Notes under the pieces: generated by a model
The model's database searches: none
Told to the model about the DNA's origin: nothing
Seen by the model: only the letters and a program-made list of their open reading frames with translations
Made by a program: the position numbers and the translations under genes
Part shown: piece by piece, positions 1 to 11,300 of the stretch
How the letters are laid out: the number at the start of each line of letters is the position of its first letter
Position numbering within the stretch: position 1 is the stretch's first letter
Source of the DNA: Undaria pinnatifida
Taxonomy: Eukaryota; Sar; Phaeophyceae; Laminariales; Alariaceae
Length of the DNA: 64,000 nucleotides
NCBI GenBank assembly: GCA_012845835.1
Contig: JABAKD010000027.1
Coordinates: 7,991,364 to 8,055,363 of the forward strand
Direction: 5' to 3'

Positions 1-897
1 ACACAAGAAAAAAAAAACGCACGGAGCGCATTAAAAAACAAATGCTTCCCCTCCTACCCGCACACGACCCATCTAGTCAGCATGCCTAGAAACGACTTAA
101 GACACATACGAGAACTTCCAGGAAGGCTCGATCGTTCCAGGAAATTTCTATTCACTGTTATTGTGAGGAGGAAAATTCGAGGTTCGCAGGTAGGAGATCG
201 TGGTCCACGGCTAGGAACAACTAAAAAACAATCGAAAGCCGCGCAGTCGCGTTTCTCGCCCGTTTCTGGCCGGTTATGGGTCCGGGTAGGGTCAGGGTTA
301 GGGGTTAGGTTGGGTCTACGCACATGCTCTTATCCCCTCATCGAAGGTGATTCCTAGCACGAACATTCCTGGCAATCAATAACCTGACCCTAGGAAGATC
401 TATCCCAAGGAGGTCCTAGGGGTCCGCCCTCTAGTCCCCGACCCTTCGACCAAAAGCCCCTCGAAATGCATGAAGGGCAGAATATCTGCGAGACTACCCC
501 ATTCCCTTAGACCGTGTCACTACAAAGGCCGTGCGGCAGTTTTGGACGCAGAGATCCGGTAGCCGTTGCACATGCATTCCACACAATCAAAAGCCTTAGG
601 TATAACCCTTGCCCAACCCAAAACAAAATCCTAGTCTAATTCCAAGTGTTTTGTCTCATGTCGGGAGTGCAGTGCTAAAAGGGTCAATATCCCGTTTGGA
701 GACCCTGATTTAACGAGCAAACAATCACGAGAAAGCTTAGCGTTATCATCCTTCTATAGAGTGAATCAGCAGCAAGCACACAAGAAAACTCCAACATTGA
801 AATCGAGGATTTCGTCGAAACTCATCTTTGACCCACAGAAGCAACCAAACAAAAACGAGAAGGCAGTTTAGTGTTATCAACCATCTATTATCAAAGA
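1..897. other. No gene recognised
   Basis: I see no coding exon on either strand. The stretch contains a short match (about 785-835) to a dispersed repeat carrying a TCGTCGAAACTCATCTTTG core, seen better at 43.8, 48.75 and (inverted) 12.55 kb. A few GGGTTAG-like units at 290-316 are too short to call telomeric. If the helicase gene continues to the left, this is intron or 3' flank. Confidence 0.4.
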
Positions 898-1048
898 TGT
901 CAGCGGACGGTCAGTCAAGGGAAAACGTCCAGAGGTCAAGGGTGTCAAATCGATCGCCCCAGGCTAAAACCTAGTAGTTTGGCGTCAGTCAAGGCAAATG
1001 ATCGGAAAATTGCCGCCCGTGAAGGGGCCAAATTGCCGTCTCCTGACA
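898..1048. mobile_element. MITE-like element, family A
   Basis: It starts TGTCAGCGGACGG and ends CCGTCTCCTGACA, which are imperfect terminal inverted repeats. A second copy at 11,576-11,696 has the same ends and is flanked by TA on both sides. A third, partial copy ends at 38,990 followed by TA. The shared interior contains TAGTTTGGCGT. Size (120-150 bp), inverted ends and TA flanks fit a non-autonomous DNA transposon such as Tc1/mariner; the superfamily is inferred. Confidence 0.5.
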
Positions 1049-1384
1049 CATAGACTGTTATAGAGTGGGAGCCCTGCAGCAGAACGCGTGCGTGCAAAGA
1101 AAACGAAACAATACACTTCAGCGTTGAGACTAAGGAAGTCGTCGAAAACTCCTCCTGTCAAGCCGGGTGAAATAGCTTGATATCACGCTGAACCCGTGTG
1201 GTACAGCCCCCCACGGGCTCTACAGCTATCACTCCTCAACCATGCAGTGACCAAAGATGAAATCGCCATTTTTCGCGGTCACGTTTCCTCTGCTTAGGGC
1301 AAGCCATAAGTTGGCGGGGAAGGGGAAGGAGTCATACAAAGTCCCGAAAGGACTACTTTTAAACTGTAAAGTTAACCTTTCTTT

Positions 1385-1476
1385 TTAAGGTCATCACTAT
1401 TAACTCCCAGCTCATATTCGGAAGAGGTCTTAACCTCAGCGACCTTCTGGACAAAGCGGTGGCAGCCACACGCGTC
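1385..1476 (-). repeat. SINE 3'-end fragment
   Basis: This matches the 3' part of the tRNA-derived SINE described at 46,161-46,473, in reverse orientation, including the segment reading CTCAGCGACCTTCTGGACA on the plus strand. The tRNA head is missing. A C-run follows at about 1,485-1,499. The rest of 1,049-2,520 shows no gene that I recognise. Confidence 0.45.
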
Positions 1477-2520
1477 ATCCCTTGCCCCCCCCCCCCCCGC
1501 CCGCTATGTGCGCTTTCTTTATCGCAAGAGCAAAAAAAAAGAACACAGACTGCGAAAACAACGGCGACATCGAGACGTGTACCACGGTAGGCGTAGCGCC
1601 TTCTGACCGTTGCTTATACAGCGGTGTACCCCGTTTAACCCCCGTCAGGACCCCAGCACCCTTCCCTATGCTATTTCCGAGTAGTTTTGTCCGCCCAAAA
1701 GGGGTTTCCAGCTGCAAAGGCGCTAGCCCTTTTGGGGCTTGCTTTATATTGAGTACAGTAAGGGAAAAATGGACGAATAACACTGACAATTGCGTCCTTC
1801 ACACGAAGCAACCGGGGCTGCTGGATAGGTTAGCTGACGGCGATTTTACTGTCAAAGTCCAATGCCAAGTACCTGCAGGACACGCGCGGAGCATGGCCTG
1901 CACTGCCGCCGTGTGTTGCAAGGTCGCACCATGATAAGCACAAACTTATACTTAATTTATCGCTGTACTATAATCACGTCACAAAAGGGCTAAGACCCTC
2001 CGTTTTTAAGACCCCCGGTTCAAGACCATAGCAGAGATAGTACCAGGTAAAATCGGCTTTCCACGAAAAAGAAACTACTGGAAGAACTAGTATGGGATAC
2101 GCTCTGCAGCAGTACAAGATGATACCACGGCAGAGATAACACCACCTAAATTGGGTTGTCACGGGGTGGTCTTACAGTGGGCGTACCACTGTGTATATAT
2201 CGCACCGCCAGTTGGCGGAGGACAGGGCACTTAGATACCGTCAGTCTCCGACAACACATGCCAACCGTGAAGAGGCGTTAACCAACGCGGGGTGTATGAG
2301 ATTCACCATCAACCATGGATCTTCATGACGGTTGACGTTCGGGAATGTAAACCCCGAACGCAACTTCAGATTCCAGATTACCCCGAACTACAAGCAGCGG
2401 TATCCCCGAAGGAGTCCGACAATTTATATAAGGGCAGTTTGAAACCAGCGAAAAAAAATACTGGAAATAAAGACTTCGAACTTCACGGCCGCAGTTCGAA
2501 TATCGGCATCCCCACAACGT

Positions 2521-2726
2521 CACCTTTTATTTTGTTTTGTTTTGTTTTGTTTTGTTTTATTTTGTTTTATTTTATTTTATTTTATTTTATTTTATTTTAT
2601 TTTATTTTATTTTATTTTATTTTATTTTATTTTATTTTATTTTATTTTATTTTATTTTATTTTATTTTATTTTATTTTATTTTATTTTATTTTATTTTAT
2701 TTTATTTTATTTTATTTTATTTTATA
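2521..2726. repeat. (TTTTA)n microsatellite
   Basis: About 200 bp of TTTTG units grading into a near-perfect TTTTA array. It abuts the 3' end of a minus-strand SINE (2,735-3,075). Read on that strand it is an (TAAAA)n tail, so it most likely grew from the SINE's A-rich tail. The Phe/Leu/Tyr-rich open frames across it are artefacts of the pentamer. Confidence 0.9.
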
Positions 2727-2734
2727 TCAACACG

Positions 2735-3075
2735 ATCAAGTAGCACTCGGACCTTTCTTTGTTATTCATTGACTTTTACTCTCCAGCTCGACTCGTAAGA
2801 AGTTTTACCCTCAGCGACCTTCTGGACACAAGACGTGGTCACAGGTATCTTCCCTTCCCCCAGCCGGTACTTGCCTTCATTTTTATCGCGCAAAGGGTTC
2901 AGCATTCCCACTTTTTCAGCTGTTTATGCTCGTCGGTTCGCATCGAATTTCGGCAACTCACGCTCTCGCGCTTTCCGTCGATCGATTTGTAGAAAACATT
3001 CGCTCAGTGATAATCGAGCCTACGACCTCGACGTCAACAGGACCTGATTACGTAAAACCACCTGATGAGGGCATA
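2735..3075 (-). mobile_element. tRNA-derived SINE, near full length
   Basis: Read on the minus strand it has a degraded tRNA-like head (B-box-like GGCTCGATTATC near 3,020), then the family body with a GCGAGAGCGTGAG core, a pyrimidine-rich middle and the 3' motif CAGAAGGTCGCTGAGGGTAA, ending in the (TAAAA)n tract. It is homologous to copies at 9,309-9,508 (minus), 12,200-12,500 and 46,161-46,473 (plus). It is more diverged than the two plus-strand copies. Confidence 0.6.
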
Positions 3076-3344
3076 TTGATGTACAATAGGCATCGCAACG
3101 AGCAGCTCTTGAGATGGCTAAAAGTACAAAAAACGCCACCGTGAAAAAAACTAACGCAATGAATGTCATCAAAAAAAAAAAAAAAAACGACCTGGGAGAA
3201 CTCGGTAAAACACTTCACAACAACTCTTTGCTGGAACGATACTCGGATTGCCTCAAGCTTTTCCCTAGATGCCTGATTTAGATCGCGCTCGTCGCTTTTC
3301 GGTCTGCATACTATAATCAAGATGCATCAAACCCCAACAAGGTG

Positions 3345-3625
3345 AACGCGTGCTAGGATAGCGGTAGCGTTTTTTGGTCAATTCCATTTCTGAATAATGG
3401 GGCGTCTTGACCCAAAATCGTCGGCAGGTTATTCTTGTTTCGCAAAACATTTTTTTTTGTTTGGTGCACCGTAGGCCATGGGTTTTGGTTTCATCGGGCC
3501 GCGCTTTCCAGTTTGCTCCAAATCGGTTTTTCTGGCGGAGGTACGTGTAGAGCTCTTCAAGTGAAAAAGCTTCAGAAAAAAAGTGGGTGCACCCCTCCTC
3601 TAGCGTGTCTGTTACGATATCGTTC
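3345..3625. mobile_element. Dispersed repeat/MITE, family D
   Basis: The left end reads GTGCTAGGATAGCGGTAGCG and the right end contains GGTGCACCCCTCCTCTAGCG, a loose inverted repeat. The interior has a T-run, TGGGTTTTGGT and GAGCTCTTCAAGTGAAAAAG. Related copies lie at 8,160-8,430, 22,690-23,685 and 39,555-39,825; the last shows the inverted ends best. No coding capacity. Confidence 0.5.
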
Positions 3626-4388
3626 GTTTTACAGGCCATTCGATATTTATCAGGTTGAACTGTCAAAACAACAACAGCGCTAGCTATTGATAGTAGCCTG
3701 GCAGCTTACGGCAGTCCCTTTTGCTCGTGCGGTCTGCTACCTATGCTCCAACGTGCACGCGTCCTGCTGCATAATGGCTCCTTCGCTTGCGAGTTTTCTA
3801 CCCGAGGCTAAAAGACGCTATAGCGTGACTTGTATACATGCCGTTCTCACTCCACAACACAGCATAATATCTCAAGTTCGCAGAACAAGTGAGACATCAG
3901 TTTTATCCACATACGACAGAATTTATCATTGGTACGAAGTCATGGGCTCTACGGACGGACGTACAGCTCATTGTGATCAGAGGGAAGGAGGGAGAGAAAA
4001 TGCGTGCCCACTCCTCTTGTCGCTTGCATCTAGCTTCTCGTGCATTGTTGAGCAAGTATAGCAGAGGCACACGAGCGGACGGCACGACACCACCCGCTGC
4101 CGATTGGCAGGCCTAAAGGACAGATCTACTGTTGTGTTTTATACAATGTCCTTATATATTATCTCATTTTTACTTGAAATTCAGCTGCTATACACGCCAT
4201 TCTCCCTCTATAACAAACCTTATATTATATCATGTCCTTATACAATCTCCCATGTGTTTCTTAAACGTCAGCTTCTCAACTCAGGAAAACCTGAAAAAAA
4301 CTTGGGCGTGGCTCGCATCTCGACGTCACAAATGGCCGGGAAAGCTATAGCTGCTGCGTGCAACGACATATGCATATTCCAGCTATTT
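3626..4388. other. No gene recognised
   Basis: I see no exon, RNA gene or clear repeat in this stretch. Confidence 0.3.
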
Positions 4389-4770
4389 TTCTAAAAAGGG
4401 TCATGCCCCAACCCGCGTGTCGGGTCGGGAGGCATTCAAAACCGCGGGTCGAGTCGGGTCGAGTTAGGAGGTATTCGAAATCTCACAGGCTTTGTCGGAT
4501 CGGGTCAAGAGGATTTTAGTAGCACGGGTTGAGTTGGGTTGGGTTGGGTTGGGTTAGGTTCGGGTCGGGTCGGGTCGGGTTGGGTCGGGTTGGGTCGGGT
4601 CGGGTCGGGTCGGGTCGGGTCGGGTCGGGTCGGGTCGGGTCGGGTCGGGTCGGGTCGGGTCGGGTCGGGTCGGGTCGGGTCGGGTCGGGTCGGGTCGGGT
4701 CGGGTCGGGTCGGGTCGGGTCGGGTCGGGCCGGGTCGGGCCCACCCAACCTGACCCAACCGGACCCTCGA
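4389..4770. repeat. (CGGGT)n pentanucleotide array
   Basis: Degenerate CGGGT/GGGTT units from 4,389 become a nearly perfect (TCGGG)n array at about 4,559-4,738. The flanks, with GAGGTATTCGAAATCTC-like text, resemble CGGGT-rich repeats at 18,050-18,320 and 61,480-61,720. All three are probably subterminal repeats of one dispersed element, and this copy has expanded. Arg/Pro/Asp and Gly/Arg/Val open frames here are artefacts. Confidence 0.8.
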
Positions 4771-4795
4771 GAAGTATACCGACGCGTTAAATAGT

Positions 4796-4984
4796 CCTGG
4801 TGTATTCGGCCTTCGCGGGCTGTACAGCTCTCTGAAGGTAGATTCCGAGACAACGATAACTATAACGACATCGATATCGAATTTGCAGGAAAGGGTATAA
4901 CAGCGACTGCGTCTAACGAAACCTACACCTTTGCATTCCGCCTCCCGCCTGCGTCATGGCGCCCGTCGTTCACTACAGCTCATA
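4796..4984 (-). repeat. Degenerate copies of helicase exon H14 3' edge
   Basis: Plus-strand 4,917-4,980 aligns with 5,199-5,256, the 3' end and donor of exon H14: both have CCTGCG(C/T)CATGGC and end CACTACAGCT/CAGTACAGCT. A shorter copy at 4,796-4,841 shares GTGTATTCGG and CTGTACAGCTC. Neither copy keeps an open frame, so they look like decayed duplications of the exon-intron junction placed downstream in the intron. Confidence 0.6.
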
Positions 4985-5059
4985 ACTACAACTACAACAA
5001 CAACTACAACTACAACCACAACCACAACCACCACCACAACAGCAGCAGCAACAACAACA

Positions 5060-5153
<94 letters not shown>

Positions 5154-5155
5154 AC
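4985..5155. repeat. (CAA)n/(CGA)n trinucleotide tract
   Basis: CAA and CCA units are followed by about 110 bp of nearly pure (CGA)n. On the helicase strand it lies about 50 bp inside the intron after H14. Poly-Thr, poly-Val and poly-Arg frames here are artefacts. Confidence 0.9.
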
Positions 5156-5204
5156 TCGAACTGGCAAGGAAGGAAGGAAGGCGGCTGCGTACAACGAAGC
5201 AAAC

Positions 5205-5358
5205 CTGTGTATTCGGTCTTCAGCCTGCGCCATGGCACCCGGCGTCCAGTACAGCTCGGCGAACACGGCACAGGAAGAGGCCGTCAGCGTTATCCCCACC
5301 CCAGCTGCAGTGATGGCGAGGAGGATAACCGACAGCGAGCTCTCCTCCTGAAAGCGGT
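5205..5358 (-). CDS. SMARCAL1: Helicase exon H14: motifs V and VI
   Basis: It encodes [20 protein letters not shown] and continues through [17 protein letters not shown] to QAEDRIHR, i.e. motifs V and VI of SNF2 lobe 2. The donor is CACAG|GTTTGC (phase 2). The acceptor is GATAGTAG with the exon starting AC (phase 1), or 3 nt upstream. The exon start is also the first unit of a degenerate tandem array (5,359-9,960), and its 3' edge is copied at 4,796-4,984. This unit is the only one that stays open through motifs V-VI, so it is taken as the functional exon. Confidence 0.9.
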
Positions 5359-8300
5359 CTACTATCGGCTGCCGATTTGCCTGTTAGACCCCGTGTTACG
5401 ATACCCGGCGATAGAGGATCGGAGAAAGCGGGCGGTGCACACGAATAGCGATGGATTGGAGACAGCGGGCGGCGCACACCTAACTGTTTTCAAGCAAAAG
5501 TGCGATAAATGACGCACACCAAAATACAGGAACATGCTATGATACGCGAGAATGATTACCGACAGCGGCCTGTCCTCCTGGAACCGGGCTACTATCAATA
5601 CCTGCTGCCGATCCACGCGTTTGCTAACCCCGTTATACCCGGCGAGAAAGCGGGCGGTGCGAGGCGCGTATTCAAGGGATACTGCCATTAACGACGCACA
5701 CCAAAACACTAGGTAGCCATTATGGGACGTTGTTGATACTTGTAGAGCACGCAAGCGGTTGAAAAACTCAGAAAATTATGATGAGGCGACAATGATGACA
5801 CTTCTATTACTAGAGGAAGTAAAATGGTTAAAAATCACATGATATGACTACGAGACGACGATGACTATGATCATAGAGGACGTAAAACGGCTATAAGAAG
5901 GTGACAGGAATTGAGTAATTGTTGGCCTAGGGAGAGAGACTTCGTGCCCGCTGTTTGCTGACACCACCGTCGAACGTGCTTGCGATAAAGGCGGAATCTT
6001 CTAAAGACCGGGCGATATTGTAGGTGTTATTTTCATGTATCTTGCCCGAGTTCCCGAGGTCTCGATATTGTGCACCGGCAACCTTTGTATGCCCCAGCAA
6101 GTCCCAGCACCGCCTTTTCTACCCGGCGGTGGACTGGAAAAAGCGGGTGGCACGTCTTCTTTCAAGCAGGGGATACGACTAACGGCGCTCACCAAAAGGT
6201 ACGAAAATACTACATCGCGAGGATGATATTAGTGGCGTAGTGTAGTGACCTGTCCTCTTGAAACCTGTATAATATCGGCTGCCGATTGGCCTGCTTGGTG
6301 ACCCCGTGTTATGATTCCTCGGCGATGGAGGGTAGGGGAACGCGGGCGGCGGGCACCTCAAGAAATAACGCGATCAACGTAGACAGCAGAAGGAAAAACA
6401 CATTCTAAGAAAGTTACGTACTATAAAGCTTGGGCCGGGCGCGTAACAAAAGGATTGGCGGGTCTATGAGCGAAACTCGCGGGAAGCCCCTTCTTTTTAA
6501 CCACTGCCACAAAATGTTCCAAGGTCGTGTTGGGTAGGGTACTCTACCCGAGTACCCGCGGGTATTTACCCGGGTATTTACCCTACCCGGCTCGAGGGTA
6601 GGTTTGGTACTACTCTCGTACCCGTACCCAAATCCCGGGTAAGTTTTGTACTACTCTCGTTACCCTACCCAAATCCCGGGTAAGTTGGGTACTACTCTCC
6701 GTACCCAACGTCGCGGGCAGGTTGTGTACTACTCTCGGTACTCTACTCTACCCCACCTCGGGTATATATCCGAGGTGGAGTAGATACCCTGGCATCTAAC
6801 TGAGACCCGGGTATCTACCCGGTACCCGGCGAAATGGAGTACTGGTGACGTCATATTGCGTGCGCGGGCATTTCTGCGGGCCTTTTCCTACGGCCTGCAA
6901 TTGAGTACGCGGGTAAACTTTCTGCTCTACCCACTACCCAGAGTTCCCGAGTACCGCGACCAGGAGAGGTGGGGCAGTCACGAGCCACGCATATTCTGGT
7001 AGTTCGGCCGCATCTACCGATGATGCAAATGCATCCTCCTCACAAGATGCGGCAGGACAACAAGCAGAGGTGATCGAAGTCGAGACGGAGGAAGGAGGGG
7101 CCTCGAATAAGGCTAAGGCTATGTGTGTCGTCGAGCCCGCAAAGATCTTCGACGTGAGGACTGGAGCGGAGTTTGCCGTGCCGCAGGCTGTGATCGACGC
7201 TATCGAGTCGTTCAAGGCAGCGGCTGATTTTCAGCAGGAAGGGGCCAGTAAGGACTCTTTCATGTACAGCCTGCGATACTACGTGAAGCCGAAGCCAACT
7301 TATCTCAACAAGGACGGCAGCAAAAATACGACAGCTGAATTCTACTGCCAAGGCAGCGCCGCGTGCCGAAAAAGCAGGAGAATGATACCGTGCGCAAAGG
7401 GAACGCCGTCGCGGGGATCTAGCCCGAACGGGGGAAGGGGTACCGAAAACCCCAAAGACTGTATTGATTTATGCACATTTCGTACCTTGGTGGAGAATAC
7501 GCGAGGACAGGTAGAGGATCGGACTACTCGCAGGCAATACCCGCGTACCCAGATCGCGGGTATATTTTGTACGACTCTCGGTGCCTTACCATATCCCGGA
7601 TAGGTTGGGTACTACTCTCGTACCCGTACCCAAAATTGCGGGTAGGTTTGGTACTACTCTCGTACCCGTACGCAGATCCCGGGTAAGTTTTGTACTACTC
7701 TCGGTACCCTACCCAAATCCCGAATAGGTCGGGTACTACTCTCGTACCCGTACCCAATATCGCGGGTAGGTTTGGTACTACTCTCGTACCCGTACCCAGA
7801 TCCTGGGTAGGCTTGGTTCTACTCTCGGTACCCTACCCAAACTACCCAACACGACCTTGAAATGTTCAACACTTATCCCAAGTAGTTTCCTGAAAAAAAA
7901 AAGGGTGCAATCTTGAGGGGGTTAAGCTTGACATGCCAGTGAAAAAATAGCGATATCCGCGATTTTGCTTCCTGGAAGCGGTCTAATATCAATAGAGTCG
8001 GCAGCTCCCGATTGGGTCCGTTGTTGACCCCGTGCTGCCCGGCGAAGGGTCGGAGGACGCTGGTAGCGCGCACGTATTTAAGGAATTGTGCGATTCACGA
8101 AGTCATGCCAAAGTACAGGAAAACGGCGGGTGCCACGAACACGATAAAGAGGTAATAGCACTTTTCGGCAAAAAAAAACATTTTCGGAATGACGCGAGCT
8201 CCTTAACCCACCATATCCCAACAATCGTCGGAATAAAACCATTCTTGTTTTCGCAATTTTTGAAGCATTTTCTATACCTAGGTCGTGGGTTTTGGTCACC

Positions 8301-11300
8301 AGGTCGCACCTTCAGTTTTTAAAAAAAAACAAAATCTGTTTCTGGGTGAGGTATTAAGAGCTCCTCAAGCCAACAACCTTGAAGGGCGAAAAAATGGTGC
8401 ACCGGTTACCCTAGCACTCGTCAAGATGTCATGAAGCGATGATGAAACTCGTAGTAGTGCGAAGTGAAGCGGTCTCTGCTACCGACTGCCGATTGACCTG
8501 TTTTGCCGACCCCGTGCTATCGGGCGATGGGTCCGGAGAAAGCGGGCGGCGCACATGCATTTGAGGAATACTAATATTCTTCAAGTGTTTGTTTAGTAGG
8601 GTATATATATATCACTCTCGGATACCCGGCTACGAGATCTGGCTGTTATTGGTGATGCTCAGGTATGTACCCGGGCACCTGCAGAGAACATGCATACACA
8701 CGCTAAACAGTGGGTACTCCGATTTAAGAGCACCGAAGCTAAGAGCATTCGGGGGCTAAGAGCGGCCAACTTGACATGTCTCACCGCACTAAAGGCCATA
8801 CATTGCCCACTGCAGGTAAGAGCAATTTGCAGTTAAACCGGGGTACCCACTGTGTAATAGTAAGCATGCCCGTGGAATCATGCGGATAGCGGATACAATG
8901 GACACCAAAATACAGGAAATTCATTTCGTGTGAGAGAAAGGACGGCGCACATGAGTTAAGGGGATACTGCGAGCAATGACGTATGCACACCGAAACGCAG
9001 TAAATCATTAGAGAGAGCGTGCGGCGCACACGTGTTCAACAGAAAACGCGATTAACCACGTACACCAAAATACAGGGAAGAATTATCGATGACGATCGCT
9101 CGCAGGGTGCGCAAAACGATTGCGCCTAACCCTTCTGTTTTTCGCGTCCCCTGGAGATGGACTAGCAGAGAGCGGGCGGCGCACACGTGTTCAAGGAATA
9201 ATACGATTATTAGTGCCGCACACCAAATACAACGAAACACCGGAATATTATGATGCGACGACGATGACACTCGTACGAGCGTCGCGACCTGTTTTCCAGG
9301 CAGCGCTTGTTTTTTTTTGTTTTCGTTAAATCTTCACTTTTACTCTCCAGCTCGACCCGTGAGAGGTTTACCCTCAACCACCTCCTGGACAAGACGTGGT
9401 CACGGGGAGGCATCTTCACTTCTTCCCTCCGGGGCCTTCCTTCATTTTTGTCGCGCGTGTCCTTTAGCATTCCCGTTTTTCAGCATTTCAATGGTCGTCG
9501 TCTTCATCGAAGTTTGCTATCGGGTTATGATTGGTCTGTTTGACCCCATTTTTGATACTCGGCGATGCCGGCGATGGAAGATCGGAGAGAGGGGACGTCG
9601 TACACGGAATAATGTGATGACGAAAAATATTTTATACACCAAAACACAGGAAAGCATAATAATGATGCGACGATGATACTCTGAGCGAAGTGAACCGGTC
9701 TACCATCGACTGTCGATTTGCTTGTTTGCTGACCCCCGTGTTACTCGGCGGTGTGTCGAAGAAAGCGCACATACCTGTATGTATTCAAGAAACAATGACG
9801 CTATCGACGCACGCGCCAAAACACAGGAAACAAAAAAACAATATGATACATGTGAAGGAGCGGGCAGCGAACACGTACTCAAAGAATAAAGCAGCGATTT
9901 AATGACGCACCCTAGAACATAGGAAAATATAATGCTATCATGAATACTCGAAAGGTCTAATGTGATAAACGGGAAATGGTTACAAGGTGAAAATAATTAT
10001 GTTTGATGCCGTTACTTTTTTTTTTTTCCCCGAACATGTAATGACAATGGTATATACAAGTAAAGCATAAAATACGATCCGGGCACGACCACGACACCGA
10101 CACCAACAAACTTCGGACGCATTATGCTGCGTGTAGCACCACAGGAGACAAGACTGGAATTGTTTTCGTTTTAGAAGACGATACATACCAGGTACGGCTT
10201 GGGCCAGGCGACCAGGGAAGGAGGACGGCTCTGGAACTGGGTTTGAGCGTAACGCACGGGAGGCCAGCCGTCGACCCCTTTAAAACTACAGGGATCCCCC
10301 TATAAGGCGGTATCCTATTATAAGGCGGTCAAAATGGCTTGGCGCGACTAGGGGGTTGCAATCATAACCCGGAACGAATAAGGCGGGTTCCCTCTATAAG
10401 GCGGTCATGTTGCTCTGGCACACCCCGCCACTTTGTTGTGGGAAAAATTACTTGGAAATAGAGTAGGACACTTTTGCGGTTCTAAAACGGGCAAGCTTGG
10501 CATGATATATAGTGCAAAAAAAACGCGCGAGTCGGAAGAACGTGGTTGCTTGTCGAGCACGCTGGGGTGTCGATTAACCTGCCACGTTCGCGACATTCTT
10601 TTACATATAATCTGCCTAAAAAAGAGAAAATCTCATTTTTAAGAAGTCAACCTCACACCATTACTACCTATTTTGATACGCTTACTTCTTGCTCGTTCGC
10701 AACGAAGAAGCAACGGAAATGCGGATTGTGCGCTGTTGCATTCATTGAGGTTCAATATCACGCTCGCATACGGAAAAAAAGAGGCAGGGAACGCCGACGA
10801 ACACAAAGAAATCCAGCGATTTCACAGCTGAGATGTCTCCAAACTTCAAACTTCCTACGAGTATATATAAACAAAGAGCACAGGTGAGTATCGACCTATC
10901 GGACGAATTTGCACCTTATGCCGTGTCTTTTCCTTCACACCAAAAAAATGCAAAAAAAAAACAAAAAAAGCGGTGAGAGGGCTGCAAACACGGCTGTTAG
11001 CCGATGCCGTTTCCTGGCCAACGACGCTACTTAGTATCAGCAAACAGCTCTAACCTGAGGAGTTCCGCCATCTATCCGCACGGAGCAGATCCCGAGTTTC
11101 TTCAGGCCCATCTCAAGCGTGTCCAAAACCTCCTGGAAACCCCCGAGAGGCGTACACACGACGTGGGGGAAGACGAGAAGGTCTGCGTGTTTGTCGTTGG
11201 ATAAAAAAATGCGAAATCAAAATGAAGCGTAAAATACATTACTACCTCCCTTGCCGAACGCAGCTGCAGAGTGTCGCATGTTTTCTTTGTGCCGGGCGGG

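Noticed and set aside
290-316. Telomere-like GGGTTAG units
   Set aside because: Only about three imperfect units, not an array or a chromosome end.
2292-2798. Phe/Ile/Leu/Tyr repeat open frames in three registers
   Set aside because: They translate the (TTTTA)n microsatellite; no flanking coding signal.
4505-4853. Asp-Pro-Thr-Arg and Gly-Arg-Val-Gly repeat frames
   Set aside because: They are readings of (CGGGT)n on both strands.
4931-5512. Poly-Thr, poly-Val and poly-Arg frames
   Set aside because: (CAA/CGA)n tract. The true coding sequence here is exon H14 on the minus strand in a different frame.
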